A DNA stretch of 64,000 bases from Karstenula rhodostoma CBS 690.94. Its lineage: Eukaryota; Ascomycota; Dothideomycetes; Pleosporales; Didymosphaeriaceae. A model generated the notes under the pieces. That model was not told the origin of the DNA. It saw only the letters and a program-made list of their open reading frames with translations, and did not search any database. The stretch covers positions 2,387,937-2,451,936 of the forward strand of contig MU001494.1 of NCBI GenBank assembly GCA_010093485.1, given 5' to 3'. The first letter of the stretch is position 1; each line of letters opens with the position of its first letter. The position numbers and the translations under genes were made by a program. Below are positions 31,524 through 41,114 of this stretch, piece by piece.

Positions 31524-32279
31524 ATGCCCACCAACCTCCTCAAACCAACATTCCCACATCTACACCGGCGCTCCTCGTCCTCAACCGACATCCCCAAAGC
31601 CGCGAAACCAGACGCCCCGAAGCCAGTTGCACACACACCCGGCACAACCTCACCCACAAAACCCAGCGCGAAATCGCCCACAAAACCCAGCGCGAAATCG
31701 CCCACAAAGCCCAGCGCGGAATCGCCCAGGCCACAACGCCCGCAACCCGTGCGCGCAGCCTCTCACCCAGGACCCGCTCCGCAGTCTAGTCCCGCGCCAA
31801 AAAGCAAGCAGCCCGCGCGCGCATTCGGCACGAATTACCGCGTCCGACGCACGCCGCCAGGGACGCCGCCAAACGAGCGCGCGCACCCGACCTCGCAGCC
31901 GCCCGGCTACCAGGCGCACCCCAGCGTGCACGACTTCGCAAAGATTCCGTCGCCCGCGCACTCGCCGCCCACGCGGCGGAAGCCGGTGTACTCGCTGCAC
32001 GAGGCGGATCCCGCTGCGAAGGGGCGGCCTACCGTAGTGTATACGGACGAGGAGCTGCTGAAGAGACTGAATACGATTGGGGAGGACGAAGAGGTGGATG
32101 TGGATCGGGTGAATACGGTGGATCGGGTGAGGGAGATGGACTGGGAGGAGCAGCGGAGGCGGAAAGAGGATAGAGACATGGAGGAGTGGAATCGGAAGGA
32201 GGCGAAGAAGGCGCAGAAGGGGATGGTGCGGGGGTTTAGTTGGAAGGGGGTTAAGAAGACGATGGGTGGGTTTAGGTGA
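31524..32279 (+). CDS. Hypothetical Pro/Ser-rich disordered protein
   Basis: Single exon, 251 aa, start MPTNLLKPTFPHLHRRSSSS. I do not recognise a family. The N-terminal two thirds are Pro, Ser, Lys and Ala-rich and probably unstructured, with three copies of an eight-residue repeat SPTKPSAK/E. A middle segment reads ARAFGTNYRVRRTPPGTPP. The last third is charged and helical: VVYTDEELLKRLNTIGEDEEVDVDR, then DWEEQRRRKEDRDMEEWNRKEAKKAQK. It ends in GFSWKGVKKTMGGFR. The mix of a basic disordered part and a charged helix suggests a scaffold or nucleic-acid-associated role, but this is a guess from composition. It is convergent with the next gene. Confidence 0.65.
   Translation: MPTNLLKPTFPHLHRRSSSSTDIPKAAKPDAPKPVAHTPGTTSPTKPSAKSPTKPSAKSPTKPSAESPRPQRPQPVRAASHPGPAPQSSPAPKSKQPARAFGTNYRVRRTPPGTPPNERAHPTSQPPGYQAHPSVHDFAKIPSPAHSPPTRRKPVYSLHEADPAAKGRPTVVYTDEELLKRLNTIGEDEEVDVDRVNTVDRVREMDWEEQRRRKEDRDMEEWNRKEAKKAQKGMVRGFSWKGVKKTMGGFR
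31650..31721 (+). repeat. 24-bp coding minisatellite, three units
   Basis: Three tandem 24-bp units (TCRCCCACAAARCCCAGCGCG plus GAA/AAA) encode the SPTKPSAK repeats of the surrounding gene. The first two differ by one base and the third by a few. Confidence 0.85.
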
Positions 32280-32716
32280 CACGGGGTCGATGGGTTGGCG
32301 ATCGAAGTCGAGGGTTTGTACGATCGAAGAATGACGAACGGGAATTCTGAATCTGGCACCTTTTGCGAATCTTCAGGTTGTGGACACGACCATATGGTCT
32401 TGCTTGCTGCATAGACACGGGACCAAGTTCAGGAGTGTGCTTATCTCCGAACAACATGATGTCTCGTAAAGCGCTCTGATAGTGTCAGAGAAGCTCGATC
32501 TTCAGTCGATATAATAAAATGCGGCGCACTCAAGTGGTCCATACAGGAAGTTCTTTCCAGAAAATAGTCAAAGTATGCATTTATCCAACAAATAGGGTAT
32601 CTTCCGCAGCAAACTACAGCCTCAAGATGGACGTTGAAACGCCAAATGCAACGCTCCGGCGAGATGCAGGACGGCAACGCACACGCCGACAACAACAAGG
32701 CATTGATCCATCGGAT
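32280..32716. other. Convergent 3' intergenic region
   Basis: Between two convergent stops. No feature recognised. Confidence 0.35.
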
Positions 32717-35542
32717 TCAAAGGATCAAGTCATCGTCACTGCCCTCGGTGCTAACCACGCCACCATCGACCTTCCACCACTCCTTCACCCCTTTCACGGT
32801 TTGCCTCCCGCTTCGCCGTCTCTTCAATCTAGGCATCTTATCTAGCCGCTTTTCAACATCGCCGTCGTCCTTTCCCGCAAACCCCCTCTTCCGCTTGCCG
32901 AACGAGGGCATTGAGCGTACGGCTCGCAGTCCAGGCTGTCGGGCTTCGATCGTCGAGCCTGAGAACGAACGATTCGAATCAGGCTCCTCCTCACTCTCGC
33001 TACTCTCGACCAGATCCTGATCGAGGTAGTTGGTCTCTTCGTATGTCCTCCGCTTGAGATCTCGGAGACCCTTATCGAGCGAAGAGCGCGAGCGCTGACG
33101 GTGCGTTGAAGTAGAAACGTGGCTCTGTTTTGTCGGTCGTTTAGACCTGCGAGGTCCGTCGTCTATTGCCTCCAAATCTTCCTCCGAGAAAAAACGGGCA
33201 GGTGTATCAGGTGGCGTCATTGTTGTGCGTTTGGCAGGGATGACCACCATGGGCGATGCCGCGCGAGTGCGCTTTCCGACGGGGGTAGAGCGTCGAGTAG
33301 TATTCTTGATTGGAGAGGATTGGGGAATGTGATCTTCTGCATCTTCATCGTCGGCCAGAGCTTCCCACATGGAGATCTTGTCAGAGGGAGTCAGTGCTGG
33401 ACCTGTCGCTTTGCCGTCATCAAAATCTTCGAGATCAGACGGTTCAGGACTTGGGAGTAGCTGCAGCGCAGGCACCGGTTTCCGCGAGACACGCTTAATG
33501 CTCTCTTTGGTAAACGGGGTGCAGGTCACCCATTCTCCGATGCCTTCCTCCCATCTGAATCCACCGACGGCAGATGGTGAGTCATTCTTGTGAGGCGTCG
33601 GAGCGATGACCACATGGCCCTTCATGCGCATCGACTGTTCCACATCGCGCGCGTATGCCATGTGTTCAGCTTCGTTGGTGTTTTGAGCAAAATCCATGAC
33701 CGACTCGAGCGCTAGCCTTTTCATCGTCCACAGCTTATGCGGGAGACGTAGGCCTGAGACTGACAGCATCCCCTGCACAAGTCGCTGAATCTGGTCGAAG
33801 CCATCGTCCTTCCAGATCCTGCCAGTGCCGCGTGCCGCAGCTGACACGAATGCGGGCAGGGTGCTCAACAATTCTGAATTGTCAATGTGCTTGGACGAAT
33901 ACTGAGAGATAATCCAGGCAATGGCACCTCCTGTTGTGATAACATCGAGTGAAACCAGTTTGGAGTCTTGCTGACAGCCTTCCAGATGGACAAGGAAAGA
34001 GGCAAAGGCAGCCCACACTGCACGTTGGGCAAACAGTTGCATATGATCTTCAAGCGGACCGAGCAGAGCTAGGTCATCTTGGATGTCTTTGCGTTTGAGC
34101 AAGTCGATGACTATTGAATCCAGCGCCCAGACGACCCTTTTTACTGTGAGTTGACCAGCAGGTTCGTCACGATGCTGGTTTATAAGGACTATGCTGGAGA
34201 ACACGGTGAGCAAACTGGAATAGGTCGTGTCTAGCGCATCTCGAAACTCTTGCCTAGAGGAGGGCTTATACTGCCGCGCGACTGTGTCGATTTCGCCTGC
34301 TTCAAATAAGCTCTCGTCTGGCAGGCCTATACCGGCAAATATGGCGGTTTCCAAGAAGCGAAAAGCACTCGCAGAGCTTCGCTGATCACCGTCGGACAAG
34401 CTGCGCACCAAACGGTCCCAAACTGGTCGCATGCACTCGGTTGCTAGCCACTCCAGAGGCAGAAGCTCTTGTGATATCATGTACTCCAGGTGGTCGTACA
34501 AAAACCGGTACCGGCTAGTGCGCGCTACAAAGTCTCTCACCATCCACATGTAGAGCGACCGCTGTTCGTCGAAGAGATTCGCATAAAGGGTGTTTGGCAT
34601 GGGCAGAGGTTTCAGACAAGGCAGAAACGATATCAGGAATTTTTCTGACTCATCCCATGCGGACGCATTGAGACAGTGCACTACAAGGAGGTGCAGAGTC
34701 TCTAAGCCAAGTATTTGGTCTTCCAATGCGTCACACAAAAGCTGAGTACCATGTGATCGTACGACTTGCTTGAACCCACGCCAACCCTGACCCGGTATTG
34801 TCTCATATAGCTGCTCGAGATAGGAATAAACTTCCTGGGAGACATCTGTGTCCTCGTCACTACTTTCATCTTCCTTGTCGAGCTCGGCGAAGTGCTCTTC
34901 CAGCGCAATGTATTGGGGCAACTTCCGCAGGCAGGCGCCGAACAGCGACCGTGTGCCATTCCACCTCTTTTCATCGCCCACGGTCGTCGCTTGAAGGAGG
35001 TTTGCATATGACTCCGATAGGCTCTTGACCAATTTTCCAATTTCCGCGGGCATCTGTGTCTTGAGGCTTTGCACACTGACCTTGGCAAGCAGTGGGCCTT
35101 TATAATTGTTGCGTCTCCTCAAAGGCGAGTCATGAAGTTGCGGGCTGTCCTGAAAGCGGCTTCCAGTGCGAGCAACTAGAGGCGTGAATGCAATGGCACC
35201 GGGGCGCGCGTCGATTCCGCTGCTCAAGCTCATGCGCGATGAAGGCTTCTTTGCTCCTCGGCCTCCATATGTTTTCTTGCTTGCGCCGCCCGACCCAGTA
35301 TCTGGCATCCAGTCCGGGTCTTTCCTTTTCTCGAGCCCTCGGGGCTTGCGTGCGGTTGGGGTGACATGGGTCTTTCGCGACGAGGCCTTCAGCGCAAATA
35401 ATGTCGCAGAGCTTCTTCGGTCTTCTTGGGGGCCTCGCGGTCGTTCGAGCTCTTTGCGAAGCTTCGTGAGCTTGGTTTGCAAAGGGCGAAGCAAGCGATT
35501 GCAGCGCGTCGTGTTGAAGGCTAGGTCGTCGCTTGAAGCCAT
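32717..35542 (-). CDS. Uncharacterised 941-aa nuclear-type protein
   Basis: Single exon, 941 aa, start MASSDDLAFNTTRCNRLLRPLQ. I cannot assign a family. The first ~150 residues are basic and disordered (KPRGLEKRKDPDWMPD, RRRNNYKGPLL). Residues about 155-640 are helical and evenly hydrophobic, as in HEAT-like or other alpha-solenoid proteins, with segments such as GWRGFKQVVRSHGTQLLCDALEDQI and ETLHLLVVHCLNAS. From about 690 on, the chain is disordered, with TP/SP sites and basic clusters (VGKRTRAASPM, GKRKRGFAG, RLKRRRSGR), suggesting a nuclear protein regulated by phosphorylation. The C-terminus ends SDDDLIL. A role in chromosome or cell-cycle functions is only a guess from composition. The length and uninterrupted frame make the gene itself secure. 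Confidence 0.85.
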   Translation of the reverse strand: MASSDDLAFNTTRCNRLLRPLQTKLTKLRKELERPRGPQEDRRSSATLFALKASSRKTHVTPTARKPRGLEKRKDPDWMPDTGSGGASKKTYGGRGAKKPSSRMSLSSGIDARPGAIAFTPLVARTGSRFQDSPQLHDSPLRRRNNYKGPLLAKVSVQSLKTQMPAEIGKLVKSLSESYANLLQATTVGDEKRWNGTRSLFGACLRKLPQYIALEEHFAELDKEDESSDEDTDVSQEVYSYLEQLYETIPGQGWRGFKQVVRSHGTQLLCDALEDQILGLETLHLLVVHCLNASAWDESEKFLISFLPCLKPLPMPNTLYANLFDEQRSLYMWMVRDFVARTSRYRFLYDHLEYMISQELLPLEWLATECMRPVWDRLVRSLSDGDQRSSASAFRFLETAIFAGIGLPDESLFEAGEIDTVARQYKPSSRQEFRDALDTTYSSLLTVFSSIVLINQHRDEPAGQLTVKRVVWALDSIVIDLLKRKDIQDDLALLGPLEDHMQLFAQRAVWAAFASFLVHLEGCQQDSKLVSLDVITTGGAIAWIISQYSSKHIDNSELLSTLPAFVSAAARGTGRIWKDDGFDQIQRLVQGMLSVSGLRLPHKLWTMKRLALESVMDFAQNTNEAEHMAYARDVEQSMRMKGHVVIAPTPHKNDSPSAVGGFRWEEGIGEWVTCTPFTKESIKRVSRKPVPALQLLPSPEPSDLEDFDDGKATGPALTPSDKISMWEALADDEDAEDHIPQSSPIKNTTRRSTPVGKRTRAASPMVVIPAKRTTMTPPDTPARFFSEEDLEAIDDGPRRSKRPTKQSHVSTSTHRQRSRSSLDKGLRDLKRRTYEETNYLDQDLVESSESEEEPDSNRSFSGSTIEARQPGLRAVRSMPSFGKRKRGFAGKDDGDVEKRLDKMPRLKRRRSGRQTVKGVKEWWKVDGGVVSTEGSDDDLIL

Positions 35543-38500
35543 TATAGCGTAAGTATGTTGCGCAGTGATATCGCGTACGGATGCAGCAATAATTATTGCA
35601 TTGTGAATATGTTAGGTGCTGTTCGAGTCCTGTCGTCGAGTCGAAGACTGGACTGCATGTTGACAAACATCGGCCGTCGGCGCGACAATCTACTTTTGGA
35701 ATAGCGCCAGGGGACAAAGCAAGATCACATGACCAATCTTGGCATGTGTAAATGACAAACGCTCCTCAAGATGGGGATGGAATTGGCTTCAAATGCAAAC
35801 CAGCATTGTAGCTTGAGTCTTCAAAGTGTACGAAACGACAGCGATGCTCTTACCCTTTGCTCTACACTAGCAACGCAACGGGCCGAATAAGGTAAAGCAA
35901 AGCAGCACTTTGAGCTTGAAATCTGCGTATCTTGCTCAATAATCCGTCCTGGAGAGACTGGAGATGTTCTGCGATCACTGTCCATGCCACCGGTATCGTT
36001 CTTCCCGCGCGAATATTTCTGGTGTTGCGGGAACTAATCTGCACACACCCTCAAGCTGCTCCAGTATACCTCCACTGTAATGGAGCGCGCGCCCAAGAGA
36101 CAGTACCGCAATCGCGGAAGGTAAGGCAAAAGTTTGCACAAAGATGTATTTCACAAGCAAGAGTGACTCTGCAATGTTCTGCCGTTGTAGCTCTAGGTAG
36201 AGTGCAAAGTGCGATTGTAGTCTTGCCGAGCTTACTCCTGCCTATTCAGTTAGCAGATAGAGCCACACCGTGCGCGCGTAAACCAATTTTACTTCGCCCA
36301 CCATCCACTTGAGACTCCGCAGTGACACATTTCTCCGAAAGCTTGCCGCTGAATATGGGGCCTTCTACCGCCGTCCGACGACGTGGGGTTAACCTTTGTC
36401 CGCATCCATCGTGCGATCCATCGGGTCGTTGGAATGCGTCGATCATCGTGCGCGTACTTGGCCATGGATTGCGCACTCTCGTACGAATAGACCCTGGGAA
36501 TGCTATCGCTTTAGCAACGAGTCGACAAAAGAAGAATACATGCTTGTGGAGAGACAACTACCTTCTACCTGCGAAAGAAAGGGATAATTGCATCATTTCA
36601 GCTCAGATGAAGATCATTAGCGCGGACGGAGACGAGATTGCTGGGGCCTGATGACGCGCTGGAGTGGATGTCTGCCACTGGACTTGGACGATCAGTGGCC
36701 TCCGTATCCTCCCAAACCACCATCAACCCAACGCGCGATAAACATTGCCGTAGCGTTGCAAATGGCACTGTTGCTACAACGCATTTCGTGACGGCAGAAG
36801 ATGGCGCGCCGCGTTTCGACCTCATATGTCCGGGTTGAGGCCTCGTCGCCTCGAAACGGATCAGGCTTGTAGGCCGTGGGGCTCGGCTGCCGCCGTCAAT
36901 TAGGTTGAAACACGCGACCAGTGTGATCGCTGTTGTTCATGCGCAGCGTTCTCGTTCTGCCTGGGAGCCGTCGGAGTTGGAGACAACGGTCAAGCCTCGC
37001 TCTACAGGTTTTTCTAGTCGGAGGCAGTGTCATACGGGAGTACTATACGCTTCTGCTGGTGCCGAGAACGACATCATCAGGAGATCCCGAGAGGCGCAGG
37101 TGTAGAGTCATCATGCGAAGGATGATTATTTCGCCGAAGATGCAACGAAAACAGGTTTATCGATTCTACCCCATCTGCGCGCACGTTTAAGACTGGGTTC
37201 GTATAGTAGATTGCGGCTGCTGTGTAGCGTCGTCAAGATGCGATCTTGCCTGCAGGCTAATTTGATAATTAGACGTACCGGGGCAGAACTGCGTGGGTGG
37301 GAACTGTCAAATTGACAACTTTGACTGTGGCTTACGGTGCCACGTCGGTAGCGAAATGCTGAGAAATAACCCTGCCTGGCCGGAGCTGGTTGGACACAGT
37401 TGTTACTATGTATCCGCCCTGGCTTATCAGCAGTATATTATGGTTGTGCCAAAGTCAAGCCTTTGGATGGCTTGCCAACAGGTCTTGAGAAAGAAGAGAT
37501 TGCATCATAGGTCTAGAACTTACGACATTCTACCACGCGACTTGACCGACTGCCCAACATGGCAACGCATTCCGTATCGCAATGGGGAACGCCAAGTATC
37601 ACAACCCGCCCGAAGCGGACATGCCTCCTGTGAATTTGGAGGGCTCGGTGGATCAGCCAACGTCGTAATCGGCAGTGTGAACACGCTACTCCAAATCAAT
37701 CCTGCCTCTGGCAGGCGTTTGGGTATCGCGGACCGGCAAACATGCCACATCGGAGTGGCGCCGCAGCGTCGCAGCTGGAGCTGAGAGAGCGGCTGGTGGG
37801 GACAGTGACGGAGGCAGCTTGTTTCAAGGCCAGGCATACCTGGAGGCGGTGGTTCGCAGAGAGCAAGTGGTGGACCAACGCACTTGGAGTAGGCGGTGGT
37901 ACAGCAGTGCGCTTCGTACAGAGGCGAGCATTGCACACTGCAATCCGACGCGAGCAAGATCAAACAATCTCATCGCAGGATTACGGGGACGATGGGCGTC
38001 CACAGGTGATTCCACCAACAGGAAGACTTGCACGTGTAGAAGAATCGGACCGCATTGAAGGAAGCGTCGCCCCGTTTCACGTCCATGCTCAGCGCCCAGG
38101 CGTCGTCACCTTGTTGACAGCGGGTCGCACCTCGGCGGGTGGGCATAAGACGCGTGTCTGGGAGGGTGCTGTCGAATGCATGGGGGCGTCTGGAAGGGCT
38201 GCGGTGAATGCGGTCGTGAGTCTTCGCCAGGAAGGTGGCCACAATAAGATGCATCGACGGCAAGGAAGGTCAAAGAAGGAAGGCGCCGTCATCGCAACTC
38301 TTGGCTAGTTCGCAGCGTCCGGCAGGCGGCGGGACTGGGGGCACAGTGCACACTGCACACTGCACACTGCACACCTGGACGGCGTCGCTGAGGTGAATGG
38401 CACCGGTGGAGCAGGATATTCGCAGGGAGCTTCTTCGGAGCGGGCGTTTCGTCCGCTGTGGCGCCGCTGGCCCCCGTTTCAGCGCCCGCTCAGCACCGAA

Positions 38501-39188
38501 TCGCAGGCGCCTTAGGATGCCTCGAGTCCCCACTCGCTAAGGCACCCCTGTGACGAGGCTCGCCCAGTCGTCTGGCTGTTATGCGCCCAGGGCTGCCATA
38601 ATCAAACTCCCTCCCACAGCGCACCCGCTTTTCTCGCGTCCTCCCCTCTTACTTCAACAGCCCGTCGTCTCGCCCAAGTCGCTCTTTTGCCGCCTGTTCC
38701 CTTCTTTACGCCGCTGCGTACCACGCTCCTTTCCCCGCCCGCTGCTCAATCTCAACCCTGGTGGACGCTCCCCGGACAGCCTATCGACGCCTTCACCTTG
38801 CACTACCCCAGGTCACCTGCAACTCACCCTGTCCCTTGCCTGTCTTCCAGATTGACCCGCCTATTCTGGCTCTTGGACGCTGCCAATACCCTCCCACGCG
38901 CCGATTAACCCTCTTGCAGCCTGCATCCAGCCCCCGGCCTGGTCTGCCCAAGAAGGAGCTGGTCACGACGCATCAACACTCAACCGAACACGCGCCCTGG
39001 TCTTAACCTCTCCGCCGATTCCGAAGCCGCCGTTCGTGGCTCTTCCCACATCTGTCAATTGCTGGTCAAGGCAGATACCGCTCACTATACATACTTGCCA
39101 ATCCTTTCCCTGTGCCTCCCGGCAGTCACTGCTGTCATAAGACATCTTCCAACGGACCAAGGCCTGTACATCTTTCAACACTCACGCA
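35543..39188. other. 3.6-kb gene-poor region
   Basis: No gene could be supported here. The longest frames (37742-38308 plus, 188 codons; 37293-37784 plus; 37520-37963 minus) overlap one another and have no domains, repeats or plausible splice structure. The last ~600 bases are C/T-rich and probably include the promoter and leader of the ferric reductase gene. A 7-bp tandem repeat is listed separately. Confidence 0.4.
38347..38374 (+). repeat. Heptamer tandem repeat TGCACAC x4
   Basis: Four exact direct copies of TGCACAC in a non-coding stretch about 0.8 kb upstream of the ferric reductase start. Confidence 0.9.
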
Positions 39189-41114
39189 ATGGCTTCACCC
39201 GTTGCCAACGCCATGATGGAGACCGTCGTCCGCAGAAGTGGTAGAGGACAGAAAGAGGACCCCACCGCTCCCATCGAGAACATGAACGTCATGCACTACC
39301 TGGGCTGGATCTGGGTCGCCTTCGTCGGCACCTTCTTCGTCTACCAGGTGCTTTTCCACTTCTCAAAGTACCTGCGCACATTGGCCTGCCTCAACAACGA
39401 CACCCAGAGGTACTTCGCAACACCAAATGTCCTCTTCGCTAGCTTCAGGAAACACTTCCTCGACGCACCGCTCTTCCGCACCCGTCACCACCGCGAGTTT
39501 AAGCTCTCGGTCGCCCTCAACGTTGGAACCCTGCCGAGCCGTCTGCAGACTTTCATGCTTTTAGGCTACTTTGCCACCAACGTCGGTCTGAGCGTGTGGA
39601 AGATTGACTGGAGCCAGAGCTACGCCGCTGCCGCCGGTGAATTCCGCAACCGCACTGGTGTCATGTCCGTTATCAACATGATTCCCTTGTTCCTTCTCGC
39701 AGGACGCAATAACCCCGTCATCATGATCACTGGCATCTCCTTCGACACGATGAACCTGATCCACCGCTGGTTTGGACGCATCGTTGTCCTCGAGGCTGTT
39801 GCGCACACCGTTGCATGGATGGCCAGCATAGTCATGACTAGTAAGTCTTCCAGCACGCCGACTTGAGTACTAGCTAACAAACGTTACAGAGGGATGGGGT
39901 GTCATTCAGGCATCAATCACTGGTAGCACTTTCATCATGACTGGTTTCATCGGCACAGTAGCTATGGTGTTCCTTCTGTTCCAGTCCCCCTCCACAGTGC
40001 GCCACTCGTTCTACGAGGTCTTTTTGCACGGTCACATTGTGGCCGCTGCTATCGCTGTTGGCGGTGTGTGGGTTCACTTGAACGGCATGCATCACCAGAG
40101 AATGATGTACGGTGTTGTTGCCCTTTGGGTCATGGAGCGCGCCTGGCGTTTCTTTCGCCTCGTCAAGGGCAACGTCGGAAACGGTGGAACCCAAGCTGAC
40201 GTCGAGGTTCTTCCCGGTGATGCTCTCCGCGTCACAGTCCGCATGGCCCGCCCCTGGACCTTCCGTCCCGGTCAGCACGCTTACCTCTACATTCCCTCTG
40301 TCGGACTCTGGACCAACCACCCCTTCTCCGTCGCTTGGAGTGAGGAAGAGGAGGATCTCAGCATTACCAACATGGTCTCTGACGAAAAGGGTCTTCCGAT
40401 GAACCGTCAAGATATCCTTGAAGCCCGCAAGACTAGTATGTCCTACATCATCCGCAGACGTACCGGATTCACCGAGAAGCTGTACAAGAAAGCGGATCTC
40501 TCTGCTGCCGGCAGGTTCACGTGCTCGGCATATGCTGAGGGTCCCTATGGTGAGTGCCGAACCCTGCTTCCCGATCCCAATTTCTGCTATATTAAGCAAT
40601 ATAACTCCCACATGACGCATGCTAATGTCATATCGCAGGTGGCGAGGATCTTAGCTCCTATGGTACAGTCATGCTCTGGGCTGCTGGTATTGGAATCACG
40701 CATCAAGTTCCTCAAGTTCGCGAAATCGTGGCTGCTTACGCCAACGGTACCACCGCCACCCGAAGGCTTACCCTTGTCTGGATCATCCAATCCCCGGAGC
40801 ACCTCGAGTGGATCCGCACATGGATGACCCACATCTTGTCCATGCCACGCCGTCGCGAGATTTTGAAGATCCTCCTCTTCGTCACGAGACCTCGTAGCAC
40901 CAAGGAGATCCACTCGCCTTCGTCCAGTGTACAGATGTTCCCCGGTCGACCCAACGTCCAATCGCTCATCGACCAGGAGATGATGGAGGGTATCGGCTCA
41001 GCATGCATTACGACCTGTGGTACGGGCGCACTTGCTGACGAACTCCGCCGCGCAGTGCGCGAGCGCGAGACACAGTGGAACGTCGACTTCCGTGAGGAGT
41101 CGTTCTCTTGGTAA
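39189..41114 (+). CDS. Ferric reductase / FRE-family transmembrane oxidoreductase
   Basis: Three exons (39189-39840, 39890-40549, 40639-41114) with introns of 49 and 89 nt, giving 595 aa; all phases agree. An N-terminal membrane helix (YLGWIWVAFVGTFFVYQVLF) precedes the ferric-reductase-like core. Haem-ligand histidines are seen in HRWFGRIVVLEAVAH, and in exon 2 at about 264/266 (FLHGHIVAAA) and 280 (VHLNG). The FAD-binding site is NHPFSVA (about 361-366). NADPH contacts are GIGITHQVPQVREIV in exon 3 and TCGTGALADELRRAV near the C-terminus. Such enzymes pass electrons from cytosolic NADPH across the plasma or vacuolar membrane to Fe(III) or Cu(II). Because it is short and lacks a signal peptide, it fits the FRE class rather than NADPH oxidase. 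No siderophore or iron permease gene lies nearby. Confidence 0.9.

Noticed and set aside
31650..32282. Minus-strand 210-codon Leu/Pro/His/Arg-rich frame opposite the disordered-protein gene
   Set aside because: Its repeats (FRAGFCG) are just the reverse of the 24-bp coding minisatellite.
37742..38308. 188-codon plus frame in the gene-poor region
   Set aside because: Starts within GC-rich sequence, overlaps a similar-sized minus frame, lacks hydrophobic core or motifs; not supported as a gene.
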